Below are positions 1 to 8,823 of a stretch of DNA of 64,000 nt, one piece after another; positions within the stretch are counted from its first letter, which is position 1; every line of letters starts with the position of its first letter. Position numbers and translations under genes: made by a program. Under the pieces are notes generated by a model. That model saw only the letters and a list, made by a program, of their open reading frames with translations, had not been told where the DNA came from and did no database searches. Origin of the DNA: Bog-756 sp963753905 (lineage in GTDB: Bacteria; Actinomycetota; Acidimicrobiia; Acidimicrobiales; RAAP-2); assembly GCA_963753905.1 (NCBI GenBank), contig CAVWDZ010000001.1, positions 372,001 to 436,000 of the forward strand. The letters are read 5' to 3'.

Positions 1-2431
1 TGACCGTTCCGGTTGGGCTGCCTCCCGCGGGGTTGCCGGTAACCTTCGTTACCTCTGTATCGGTCGACCCGCGGGTGAGTGTCGGGTGGGCCGGCGTGGT
101 GACCGAGGACGAGTGGGCCGGTGTCACGACGAAGCATTCATCGAGCCCACCTCCGCCAATTGGGAGCCGCGAGAAGTCCGAACTGGGGCCGTAGGTGGCA
201 TCCCCTGAGTAGTACCCGGCCAGGCACCACGTGCCGGTGGCCGTCGGAGTGAAGGAAGGTGACATTGCTGTTGCGGAGTCTCCCGACCCGGCGGTAAGGC
301 CGACCGGCCCACCGAGTGGGTCCGTGGTCGAGGTACACCTGGTGGCCGTCGCCGTCGGGCCGCACTCGTAGAAAGCGACTGTGCCGGTCGGGCTTCCCCC
401 GTCGCTGGTGCCGGTCACGGTCCCGAGGCCGGCATCGGTCTGTCCGAGGGTGATGCTGTTACCGACGGGTATGGTGTTGGTGGACGACGGAGCCACGGTG
501 ACGTCAAAGCACTCAGTGAAGCCGTCCCCGACGACCGGGGTGAGTGAGTTGTCAGAACTCGGGCTGTAGTTGCCGTCTCCCGAGTAGTACCCGGCAATGC
601 ACCAGGTGCCGGCGCTGGTGGGTGTGAACGCGGGCGAGGGCGCTGTGGCCGAGTCGTTCGGCCCCGATGTCAGGGCAACCGGTCCCCCCAGGGGATTCCA
701 GATCGAGGTGCACGGGGTAGCCGTCTGCGGCGGCCCGCAGTCGTAGAAGGTGATCGTGCCGGTGGGGCTGCCGCCGACGGCATTGCCCTGTACCGTCCCC
801 ACACCGGAGTCGGTCTGCCCGACGAAAATCGACGGGCTGGTGGCGGTGGTCGTCGTCGATGAAGATGCGGTGGATACATCGATGCATCCGTCGGTGGTGA
901 TGTCCGCCCCGGGACTGAAGGCGGCATCCCCAGAGTAGGTCGCGGCCAAGCACCAGTACCCCGGGGCGGTGGGCGTGAACGAGGGCGAGGAGGTGGTGGC
1001 CGTGCCGCCCGGCCCCGCCGCCAGACCCACCGATCTGCCCAGAGGATCCGCGGTCGAGGTGCACGGGGTGGCCGTCGCCGTGGGTCCACACTCGTAGAAG
1101 AGCACCGTTCCGGTGGGCGAGCCGGAGGCGTCCCCGGTGACGACCGCCGTGTCGACGTCGCTCGTTCCCAGCATGATCGAGGCGCTGGCCGGCGACGAGG
1201 AGATCCCAGGAGAGAAGGTACCCTGCTCGACCAGAATCTGGGGTAGGCCCGAACTACTGTCGGCGTAACCCACGGCCTGACAGCTGTCCAGATTGGCGCA
1301 GGACACGCTTGCGAGATAGCCGGCGGTGGTACCACCAGAGTCCGACCAATTGCCTGCGCCATAGGACTCGATCACGGTCTGTGCTGTCGACTCGGTCAGG
1401 TTGGAGCCCACCGCAACGCAATCGGCACCGTCGGTGCAGGACACCCCGCTGAGCACGGTGCCTGCGGAACTACTGCTCGTTCCGCTGTCGCTGGTCCAGT
1501 TCGGTCGGCCCTGATAGGTCCCACCGCTGTAGGACTCGACCAGCGGGTAGAACGAATTGTCGGCGACGATGTAACCGACCGCCTGGCACGCGGTCGAGCT
1601 GGTGCAGGACACGCTGTCCAGGTAGTCCGCTCCGGCGATGTCGGCCGCCTCGTCGAACTGCCATGCATTCCCGTCCCAGGACTCGAGCTGGGGAAAGGTC
1701 GAACCCCCTTCTGTGTAGAAGCCCACCACCGTGCATGCGGAACCCGAACATGACACTCCGTACAGGCTGGCTGTATCGAAATAGTTCGTTTCCGGCAACG
1801 CCGAGGGGCTCCACCAGCTGCTCCCGTTCCAGATCTCAACCAGGTCCGACGCCACGTTGTTCGAGCCGGAGGTGGTGCCCACCGCCATGCAGGAGGTCGG
1901 ACTGGTACAGGACACTGCGCTGAGGAGGTTGAACCTGCCGGCACCGGGGCCGGACGATTCCGACCAGGTGGTTCCGTTCCAGGTGGCGATCAGGGGCAAC
2001 AGGTCCGTGGAGACGTTCCAGGAGCCCACGGCCACACAGAAGGTGGTGCTGACACACGACACCCCGTTGAACTGGTTGTCGGTGCCGGGGCTGGTGCTGT
2101 AGATGGCCGACCACCGGTGTCCGTTCCACTGCTCGATGACGCCCGGGGTCACCCCCCCACTGCTATAGCTGCCCACCGCCATGCAGAAGGTGGCGCTGAC
2201 ACACGACACCGCGTTGAGCTGGTTGCTGGGGGTGCCGCCAATGGCTGCGCTGGCGTTCACCGACCACGCCGAAGGGGCGGCACCAGCCGGCCTGGTGGCC
2301 GCGCCCAAGGAGACGGCGACAACGGTCATGAGGGCCAGCAGGGCGGCCGCCAGCCTCACGGCCCGGTGAAGGCGGCGACCGCCGGTACCGACCCGGGTGG
2401 CGATGGGGGGGTTCAACGGAGTGAGTGACAT
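1..2431 (-). CDS. Secreted repeat protein with Ig-like modules (3' end missing)
   Basis: The frame stays open from an ATG at 2431 to the window edge (about 810 codons), so the C-terminus is missing. Residues 1-55 form a signal peptide: an Arg-rich start, a hydrophobic stretch (LAAALLALMTVVAVSLGAA) and an Ala-rich cleavage region. Then come seven or so repeats of about 50 residues, each with a core like VSCVSTTFCVAVGS and a following WNG motif; the paired cysteines suggest a disulfide-pinned beta-propeller-like surface domain. From about residue 395 there are at least four Ig-like repeats of about 115 residues (GSPTGTVxFYECGP...W CLAGYYSGD), similar to Big_3-type adhesin modules. It is probably exported and cell-surface or extracellular. 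It is divergent from the regulator at 2627. No enzymatic motif is visible and the exact function is unknown. Confidence 0.8.
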   Translation of the reverse strand, partial: MSLTPLNPPIATRVGTGGRRLHRAVRLAAALLALMTVVAVSLGAATRPAGAAPSAWSVNASAAIGGTPSNQLNAVSCVSATFCMAVGSYSSGGVTPGVIEQWNGHRWSAIYSTSPGTDNQFNGVSCVSTTFCVAVGSWNVSTDLLPLIATWNGTTWSESSGPGAGRFNLLSAVSCTSPTSCMAVGTTSGSNNVASDLVEIWNGSSWWSPSALPETNYFDTASLYGVSCSGSACTVVGFYTEGGSTFPQLESWDGNAWQFDEAADIAGADYLDSVSCTSSTACQAVGYIVADNSFYPLVESYSGGTYQGRPNWTSDSGTSSSSAGTVLSGVSCTDGADCVAVGSNLTESTAQTVIESYGAGNWSDSGGTTAGYLASVSCANLDSCQAVGYADSSSGLPQILVEQGTFSPGISSSPASASIMLGTSDVDTAVVTGDASGSPTGTVLFYECGPTATATPCTSTADPLGRSVGLAAGPGGTATTSSPSFTPTAPGYWCLAATYSGDAAFSPGADITTDGCIDVSTASSSTTTTATSPSIFVGQTDSGVGTVQGNAVGGSPTGTITFYDCGPPQTATPCTSIWNPLGGPVALTSGPNDSATAPSPAFTPTSAGTWCIAGYYSGDGNYSPSSDNSLTPVVGDGFTECFDVTVAPSSTNTIPVGNSITLGQTDAGLGTVTGTSDGGSPTGTVAFYECGPTATATRCTSTTDPLGGPVGLTAGSGDSATAMSPSFTPTATGTWCLAGYYSGDATYGPSSDFSRLPIGGGGLDECFVVTPAHSSSVTTPAHPTLTRGSTDTEVTKVTGNPAGGSPTGTV

Positions 2432-2626
2432 CGGATACTCCTCGGAGTTCGGCATGGCTGTTCGATTGGCTTGCTTTCCATGATCAGTGGGGAAGCCACA
2501 AGAGACCACCGACATGACCCCGACATGACCCCGACGTCGTCTCGACGCCCGTCATGCTCGCCAGCCCCGGGCCCGTCTGAACTGGGGAAAGCTAAGATCC
2601 AGGGGTGCGAGCGGGACGCCGTCGGA

Positions 2627-5359
2627 GTGGCTGACTCGGTCGGCGACCTGCTGCGTCGCTTCCGGGTGGCCGCCGGGCTCACCCAGGAGGCCCTGGCCGA
2701 GCGGGCCCGGGTGAGCCCTGACACCATCGCCGCCTTGGAGCAGGGCCGCCGACGGGCGCCTCGCCTCTCCACGGTCACCGAGATCGCCAACGCTCTCGGC
2801 TTGGGTCCCAGTGAACGGGCCGCCCTGGCCAACGCAGCCGCCGGCATCGAGCCGCCTATACCCGACCTCAAGCCGCCTACGCCGCCTTCCCGTCGCCGAC
2901 CCTTGCCAGCGCCCCTCACTCCGCTCATCGGCCGCCATGGCGAGGTCGATCGGATCGCCCAAGAGTTCAGGTCCGAACGGCTGATCACCCTGGTGGGCAC
3001 CGGCGGCGTCGGCAAGACGAGACTGGCGTTGCAGGTGGCGTCTTCCACTGCCGACAAGTTCGAGGGAGGGACCTGGTGGACGGGACTGGACACGGTGACC
3101 GACCCGGTGGCGGTGCCGGACGCAGTGTTGACCGCCGTCGGCGGATCGGAGCAGCCGGGTCGATCGCTTTCGGATCAGATTGTGTCCACCTTGCCCGACC
3201 AGTCTCTACTCCTTGTCATCGACAACTGTGAACAAGTCATCGATGCTGCCGCTGACCTGATCAACGACATCCTTCGCACTCCTTCGATCTCGATCCTGGC
3301 CACCAGCCGGGAGCCGCTCGGAATTCCCGGCGAGATCGTGTGGCCGGTTCCCGCTCTGGCGGTGCCGCAAGAAGAGGACGCTGGCGGTCTCGACTCGCTC
3401 GCCGGCATCGAGAGCGTCGAACTCTTCGTGGAGCGGGCCAGCCGTGCCGATCCGACATTCCAACTCACCGAGGCCAACGCACAGAGCGTGGCCAGCATCT
3501 GTCGGCGGCTGGACGGAGTCCCGCTGGCCATCGAGCTGACCGCGGTGCGCGTGCGGGCAATTGGCCCCGTCGAACTGGCCAAGGAGATCGAGAGCCGGTT
3601 CTCCCTTGCCGCCACGACGGCCCGTGGCGTTCCTGATCGCCAGACGACGGTGGGCGCTTCCATCGAATGGAGCTACCAGCTCCTCAGCGATCAAGAGCGG
3701 ACCGTGTTCAACTGCCTGGCCGGCTTTGTCGGTACGTTCACTCCAGAGGCCGCCTCGGCCGTCGTTCACCTCATGGTGCCTGGATCCGATCAGCCTAGGG
3801 TCGAGTTGATCCTCTCTCGTCTGGTGGACAAGTCCCTCGTGTCGACCGGCGACTTCGTGGGTCGGGTGGATGAGCGGATCCGCTTCCGGCTGCTGGACAG
3901 CGTTCGGTCCTACTTGCTCGATCGGGCCTCCGAGGCGTCATCCCTGCACGTCGTCAGAGGTGCCCATGCTGACTACTACGTGTCGTGGCTCGTGGCCCTC
4001 GAGACCACTGATCCGACTGACGACACCGTGGAGCGGATCGGACTGGAGTACCCGAATATCCGAACTGCGCTCGAATGGTCGATCAGCCAGATGTCCCCTC
4101 GGGCGGCCGAGCTGGTGGCCGCATTCGGCGTTGCTTGGTACCTTCTCGGGCGGTTCAGCGACGCGGTTGCATTGGGGGAAAGCGCATTGGCCGTTGTCAT
4201 TGACGATGACCCCGGGCTTTGGGCCCGGGGGGTGGGCATGCTGGCTTTGGCCCGCCTCGTGGCGGGAGATGCCGCCTTCGTCCTGGGATCTGTACCGGCT
4301 GCTGCGGAGATTGCTCGGGCCGACGGAGATGCGCTCACTGAAGGCTGGTGCCGGTTTGTCGAAGGCAGTGTGCCTCCTAACGATTCTGTGCAGATGGTCG
4401 CGGCCTACGAGCTGGGTATCAAAGCGCCGTCGCCCACGCTTGCGGCCGTAGCCGCGGCTAATGCCGCCACCAGCGGGGCCGATGACCAGCCAGACGTCTG
4501 GTTGGCCCGGATGGACGCTTTGGAATCCCAGACCGACAACATCTCGGTTCGGGCCGCGTGTGATGTCGCTCGCCTCGAACTGTGGATCGAACGGGGCGAT
4601 CTCCAAGGTGCCCTCGATCGGGCGCTTCCTATGGCTTCTGATCCCCAGGTGATGCCGTCGCTCAGGATGTTGTGGGTCGACCGTGTCGTGCAAATCGCCT
4701 TTCAGCGCGGCGACCACGAACTCGAAGAGCAGGCGACCTCCATGGTTGAGGAGCTGACTCGGGTGGTCTCCGACGGAGGGTTCTGGGGGCTTGGACTCCA
4801 ACGGTTGCGTCTGGCACTGCTGGCTGGCGAACGCCCCCCACTGCCTACCCTTGACTGGGCCGCACGGGTGGGCCTTCAGCCGGGGGCAATCCGCACGCTC
4901 TGCCGGGCCGCCCTCGATCGTGACGAGCGCCTCGATCCGGTTGAGCTCGCCCGGGAGCGCTTCTCCTCCTCTGGTGGATCCCTCATCGCAGCGAGCATCT
5001 CGGCAATCCAAGGTGCCTTTGCCATGGTCGACCGTGATCATGAGCGCGCCGCGCAACTTTGGAGCTCGACGCTCAAGACGGCGGCCGACAAGAACTACCT
5101 TTTGCTGGTGTGTGACTCACTGGAGGCCATCGGGTCGCTGGCCTCCCAGAGAGGGGATCCCCGTCTGGCTGCTTCTGTCCTTGCCGCTGCCTCATGCCTT
5201 CGAGACGAGACCGGCTACCGATTTCGGTTCGACTTCGAGCGGCGTCTCGCCGACCAAGCGTGGGCAACGATTGGTCCGATCGAGGGCAGTGAGAATGCCC
5301 GAAGCGCCCCATCCTGGCGGGAAGCCGTTACTGCCGCGCTTTCACCAGGTGGTTCGTGA
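2627..5359 (+). CDS. XRE-family regulator with NB-ARC/AfsR-like ATPase and TPR-like tail
   Basis: An N-terminal helix-turn-helix of the XRE type (LLRRFRVAAGLTQEALAERA...LEQGRRRAP) is followed by a P-loop ATPase: Walker A GTGGVGKTRLAL, Walker B LLLVIDNCEQV, and sensor ILATSREPLGIPGE. The roughly 500 C-terminal residues are Ala/Leu-rich helical repeats of the TPR/MalT type. This is the architecture of STAND signal-dependent transcription factors common in actinobacteria; the ligand is unknown. The frame is open upstream to an ATG at 2471. I prefer the GTG at 2627, because residues before it are low-complexity, include a small tandem repeat (GACATGACCCC, 2514-2540), and do not resemble the family. 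It is divergent from the secreted repeat protein and may control it (inference). Confidence 0.85.
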   Translation: MADSVGDLLRRFRVAAGLTQEALAERARVSPDTIAALEQGRRRAPRLSTVTEIANALGLGPSERAALANAAAGIEPPIPDLKPPTPPSRRRPLPAPLTPLIGRHGEVDRIAQEFRSERLITLVGTGGVGKTRLALQVASSTADKFEGGTWWTGLDTVTDPVAVPDAVLTAVGGSEQPGRSLSDQIVSTLPDQSLLLVIDNCEQVIDAAADLINDILRTPSISILATSREPLGIPGEIVWPVPALAVPQEEDAGGLDSLAGIESVELFVERASRADPTFQLTEANAQSVASICRRLDGVPLAIELTAVRVRAIGPVELAKEIESRFSLAATTARGVPDRQTTVGASIEWSYQLLSDQERTVFNCLAGFVGTFTPEAASAVVHLMVPGSDQPRVELILSRLVDKSLVSTGDFVGRVDERIRFRLLDSVRSYLLDRASEASSLHVVRGAHADYYVSWLVALETTDPTDDTVERIGLEYPNIRTALEWSISQMSPRAAELVAAFGVAWYLLGRFSDAVALGESALAVVIDDDPGLWARGVGMLALARLVAGDAAFVLGSVPAAAEIARADGDALTEGWCRFVEGSVPPNDSVQMVAAYELGIKAPSPTLAAVAAANAATSGADDQPDVWLARMDALESQTDNISVRAACDVARLELWIERGDLQGALDRALPMASDPQVMPSLRMLWVDRVVQIAFQRGDHELEEQATSMVEELTRVVSDGGFWGLGLQRLRLALLAGERPPLPTLDWAARVGLQPGAIRTLCRAALDRDERLDPVELARERFSSSGGSLIAASISAIQGAFAMVDRDHERAAQLWSSTLKTAADKNYLLLVCDSLEAIGSLASQRGDPRLAASVLAAASCLRDETGYRFRFDFERRLADQAWATIGPIEGSENARSAPSWREAVTAALSPGGS

Positions 5360-5495
5360 GATTGGGACGCTCTCGTTGTCCGGTGACCGGGTGGCCATCG
5401 TCATCTTCCGGATCTGTCGCAGTGAACCGTTGGAAGGAATTCCAGCCGCCTAGTGAAGCACGAACCTTTGACACGGCCTGCCGTTTACCTCCAAG
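5360..5495. other. Intergenic spacer before dispersed repeat copy A
   Basis: No gene is recognised between the ATPase regulator and the ABC binding protein (5360-5819). The stretch is mostly occupied by a long-form dispersed repeat (5496-5727); the remaining bases show no clear coding or regulatory pattern. Confidence 0.5.
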
Positions 5496-5727
5496 GGGGT
5501 TCGAACATTGACATTTGCCTTGGTTGGCAAATGTCAATGAAATACTGCCTCTGACTAGGGAAAACGTTGTGATTCCGACAACGACGTGGAGGTAAGGGGA
5601 TTCGAACCCCTCCTGGCCTGCTGACCTGGGGAATCGCGGCGCGAAAGCAAGAGCTAGGGCCGAATTCGGCACCGGGGGACCTGCCGCAAGGTTGGCAATC
5701 GAAGTGAGGGGAACAGGTTCGAACCCC
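5496..5727 (+). repeat. Dispersed terminal-inverted-repeat element, copy A (long form)
   Basis: It starts with GGGGTTCGAACAT and ends with the inverted GTTCGAACCCC. Inside are a 12-bp perfect hairpin (TTGACATTTGCC pairing with GGCAAATGTCAA, 5508-5535), a second hairpin CGTTGT/ACAACG around 5565-5585, and an internal copy of the terminal motif (ATTCGAACCCCT, about 5600). After that internal copy comes a second module starting CCTGGCCTGCTGACC. The same order is seen in copies B (8329) and F (51926). The element has no ORF of its own. It is non-autonomous and MITE-like, or a structured transcript; its class is not known to me. Confidence 0.8.
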
Positions 5728-5819
5728 CTCGGAAGAACGGAGGTCAACGCAAGGCACCGTCCACGGGTGTCGGTACCATTCGACCCAAGTCATGGAAGTC
5801 GCCGCGAGCGGGGCAGGTC

Positions 5820-7181
5820 ATGACCGACGAAAGGACGACCACGATGGCGGCTTCTTCTTCGGGGGGGCGGATCACTGGATCCCCTCTGCATCTCCGAGCG
5901 GGTGTACTCGTCGGAGTGCTCGCAGCCGTCACACTGACGGCCTGCTCGTCGACGGCAAGCCAGTCCGCGTTCAGCACCACCGGAGGAGCGGCGTCCGCAT
6001 CGACGATGCCGTCGATACCTGCATCGGCGTTCACCGACACCACTGGAGTCTCGGCCACCACGGTCTCGATCGGGAACGTGTCCACGCTCTCGCTCGGTCT
6101 GTTCAAAGGGGCGTTGATCGGCACGGAGGCTTACGCCGCGTACGTGAACTCCCGGGGCGGGATCGACGGACGCAAGATCAAGGTCGACTCATACGACGAC
6201 GGATTCACCGGCGCACTCAACAAACAGTCCACATCTGAGGCCGTGCAGCGCGACTTCGCGCTGGTCGGAGGGTTCTCGCTCGAGGACAGCTTCGGCGGCA
6301 CCGTGCTGGCCGCCAATCCGGATGTTCCGAACGTGACCAACCCGTTGGACCATGCTACGGCGTTCCTGCCGAACACCGTCGGTCCTCAGGTGTCGAATGG
6401 TGGGTGGGGCACCGGCGGGCTGGAATACTTCAAGCAGAAGTACCCGGTCGAGGCTGACGCGGTCGGGGATCTCATCGCCAACCAACCCTCGGCGCTCGCC
6501 AGCTGGCGGATCGAGAAAGGGGCGATGGAGCATGTCGGCCTCCACGTCGTCTACGACCAGCAGTACGCCATCACGCAGTCGGACTTCAACGCCAACGTGA
6601 TCGCCATGCGAAATGCCGGGGTGAAGATGCTGTTCATCGACCAGATGCCGGAGAACTATGCGGCGTCGGTGTTCCGGGCACTGGATCTACAGAACTTCCA
6701 CCCGATCGTGATCCTCGGAACGTCGGCCTACAGCGGGGCGTTGATCCCGAATTCGGGAGGCGCGGCTGCAGTCGATGGGTCCTATATGACCTTGAACTCG
6801 GCTCTCTTCTTGGGTGAGGATGCCGCCGGGCTGCCCGCCGTGTCCACCTTCCTTTCGTGGGTGCACAAGGCGGCCCCGGGGTTCACTCCAGATCTGTTCA
6901 CGCTCTACGGATGGACCTCCGCGGAACTGTTCGCCCAGGCGCTCGCGTCGGCTGGCCCGCACCCCACCCGCGGGTCCCTACTCCGGGCGCTCCACGGCGT
7001 CACGTCGTTCAACGCCGACGGGATTATCGTGACCTCTCATCCATCGTCCAAGTCTGGAAGCAACTGCTTCTTGCTCGCACGGGTCGAGAATGGCAGGTTC
7101 CAGCGGCTCGACGACCCTCCGATCTCCGGTAGCACTGGTGGATACATCTGCGCGGGTGGGGTGTACTTCCCGAAGTCGTGA
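5820..7181 (+). CDS. ABC transporter substrate-binding lipoprotein (Peripla_BP_6 type)
   Basis: An N-terminal lipoprotein signal (GVLVGVLAAVTLTAC, lipobox LTAC, followed by a Ser/Thr/Ala-rich linker) anchors a periplasmic-binding-protein fold of the Leu/Ile/Val type: TVSIGNVSTLSLGLFKGALIGTEAYAAYVNSRGGIDGRKI is the classic opening strand-helix. It likely delivers amino acids, short amides or another small solute to an ABC importer. No permease or ATPase gene lies beside it, so the partner is elsewhere or the protein is an orphan sensor. An ATG at 5844 with AAAGGA eight bases upstream is a better ribosome-binding context than the ATG at 5820; either gives the same mature lipoprotein. Confidence 0.88.
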   Translation: MTDERTTTMAASSSGGRITGSPLHLRAGVLVGVLAAVTLTACSSTASQSAFSTTGGAASASTMPSIPASAFTDTTGVSATTVSIGNVSTLSLGLFKGALIGTEAYAAYVNSRGGIDGRKIKVDSYDDGFTGALNKQSTSEAVQRDFALVGGFSLEDSFGGTVLAANPDVPNVTNPLDHATAFLPNTVGPQVSNGGWGTGGLEYFKQKYPVEADAVGDLIANQPSALASWRIEKGAMEHVGLHVVYDQQYAITQSDFNANVIAMRNAGVKMLFIDQMPENYAASVFRALDLQNFHPIVILGTSAYSGALIPNSGGAAAVDGSYMTLNSALFLGEDAAGLPAVSTFLSWVHKAAPGFTPDLFTLYGWTSAELFAQALASAGPHPTRGSLLRALHGVTSFNADGIIVTSHPSSKSGSNCFLLARVENGRFQRLDDPPISGSTGGYICAGGVYFPKS

Positions 7182-7286
7182 GCTCAGTGACTGTTCGTCG
7201 ACGGCGCGCACCCTCCGTACGGTTATGGCCTGGCTCTAGGCATTCGAGATGGCCTCGCGACAGAAGCGGAGCGATGCGCTGAACGC

Positions 7287-8216
7287 TCATTCAGAGGTCT
7301 CCTCCTGGGAAGCCAGATGGCCGGTTGCCTCCTCGATCGTGGGCTCGAGCGCCCCTTCGACGGACGGGGTCACGCCGACCGCCAGCGCCGGGGGATGGCC
7401 ACGGGTCACCAGGGTCACGATGCCGGCCAGAACCAGTACGAGGCCTAGGACGGCGAACGTCGTGCCCACCGGTCCCTGACCGAGCCGTTCGGCGAAGAGG
7501 CAGAGCCCGAGGATCACACTGCCGACCAGGTTGGCTGCATTTCCCGCCGCCAGTGCGGGCGCCAGTACACCCACTCGCAGCGAACGCTGTTGGTACACGA
7601 AGGTGGCGCCAACTGCACCGATCAGCGCGTACAGCTGCCACGTGCCGAACACACCGGCGTGGCTGCCGTGGGCATGGGTGAGGGCCTTCGCCATCCCAGA
7701 CTGGACTGCGACCGAGAAGCCGCCGGCTGCACCCAGGAGCGCCGCGGTGACCGGTCGGCTCGTTCGTCGGGCAGCCTGATCGAGCACCGCGAGCAGGGTC
7801 GCAGCGGTTACCAGGCAGATGGCCCACGACTCCGGAGCGACGGTGTTCGTGCCCCCCGTCGGATCGCCTCCGAGCAAAAAGAGGATCAGCCCGACCAGCG
7901 TCATCGAGGCCCCGACCACATCCCAGCGTCCGTACCGCTGCGCGGTGAGCCACACTCCGATCGGCAGGGCGAAGATGAAGCTCGAGATCACGATGGCCTG
8001 GACGACGACGAGCGACCCGATCGACAGAGCGATGATCTGCAATGCGAACCCTGCTCCGGAGAGCAGACCGCCGAGCAGCCACACCGGATGGCGGAAGAGT
8101 TGAACGATGAACTTGAGCCCGTTGCTGGACTCGGGCGCCTTCAGCGTCCCCCGCTGCTGCAGCACGAGGCCGAACGCGAAGAGGAGTGAGGCCAGGAATG
8201 CCAACGGCACCGCCAT
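7287..8216 (-). CDS. DMT-superfamily (EamA/NIPA-like) transporter
   Basis: 309 residues with about nine or ten hydrophobic helices, starting MAVPLAFLASLLFAFGLVLQQRGTL. The pattern of paired five-helix units and LLSGAGFALQIIALSIGSLVVVQAIVISS is typical of DMT-family permeases, close to the NIPA/EamA group found in actinobacteria. Cargo cannot be deduced. A strong ribosome-binding site (GGGAGG) precedes the ATG. The gene converges on the ABC lipoprotein gene and is not in an operon. The C-terminal tail (about 30 residues) is hydrophilic and acidic. Confidence 0.82.
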   Translation of the reverse strand: MAVPLAFLASLLFAFGLVLQQRGTLKAPESSNGLKFIVQLFRHPVWLLGGLLSGAGFALQIIALSIGSLVVVQAIVISSFIFALPIGVWLTAQRYGRWDVVGASMTLVGLILFLLGGDPTGGTNTVAPESWAICLVTAATLLAVLDQAARRTSRPVTAALLGAAGGFSVAVQSGMAKALTHAHGSHAGVFGTWQLYALIGAVGATFVYQQRSLRVGVLAPALAAGNAANLVGSVILGLCLFAERLGQGPVGTTFAVLGLVLVLAGIVTLVTRGHPPALAVGVTPSVEGALEPTIEEATGHLASQEETSE

Positions 8217-8328
8217 GGTCGCGTCCCACCTCCCTGCCCGCTCACCCCTGCCGGGCGAGGGACGGCCGCCCGGACCACTGGTTCACTGCTGAGCGATTGA
8301 ACCTGCCCATTGTGCACACTGATGCCAC

Positions 8329-8557
8329 GGGGTTCGAACATCGAGACCTTGGTCGGCAAGTGCCAATAAAATACCGCCTCTGAACAGGGGAAACGTTGTC
8401 ATTCCCACAACACCGTGGAGGTAAGGGAATTCGAACCCCTCCTGGGTCTTCTGACCAGGGGCTATGTGGCGTGAGAGTCTGAGTCGAGGCGGAATACTGG
8501 TGTCGTGGGCTTGGCTACAGGGCCAGAAAGTGAAGTGATGGGACATGTTCGAACCGC
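8329..8557 (+). repeat. Dispersed terminal-inverted-repeat element, copy B (long form)
   Basis: Begins GGGGTTCGAACAT and ends ATGTTCGAACCGC, a near-perfect terminal inverted repeat. It shares with copy A the ACGTTGT...ACAAC hairpin, the GTGGAGGTAAGGG box and the internal GAACCCCTCCTGG junction to a second module. It fills most of the 600-bp gap between the DMT transporter (8217) and the glycosyltransferase (8823). The flanks, including 8558-8823, show no gene. Confidence 0.8.
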
Positions 8558-8823
8558 TGTGTGTAACCGCCCCTCTCCAGGGTCGGTGGGGGACGAGGGC
8601 CTCTGGGTCCAGGACAAAGTCAGACAGGATCTTCCAACGCCGACTGGCGGTGTGGTATGGGTCGAATGTCGTACATCAGGACGGTCTGTCTCCGCATCGA
8701 TCACCCGATGACTGGATCGAACGGGCTGCGCCTGGTAGCAGCGAGACTCACCACAACGCTCGGCATTGTCGAGTCGAAGTTGAAGCGTCAGGCGGCAACC
8801 TGATCGGGTGATCGCAGCGTCGG

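Noticed and set aside
552..1362. Minus-strand frames in the first kilobase read as separate Arg/His-rich genes
   Set aside because: They are alternative frames of the secreted repeat protein, whose own frame is open from 2431 to the edge.
3938..5056. Minus-strand frame inside the XRE/NB-ARC gene
   Set aside because: Antisense to a gene with clear domains; no ribosome-binding site or family features.
5590..5610. tRNA-like T-arm (GGATTCGAACCCC) in the dispersed repeats
   Set aside because: No acceptor, D-arm or anticodon structure is present around it; the same motif forms the termini of the repeat, so it is explained by that.
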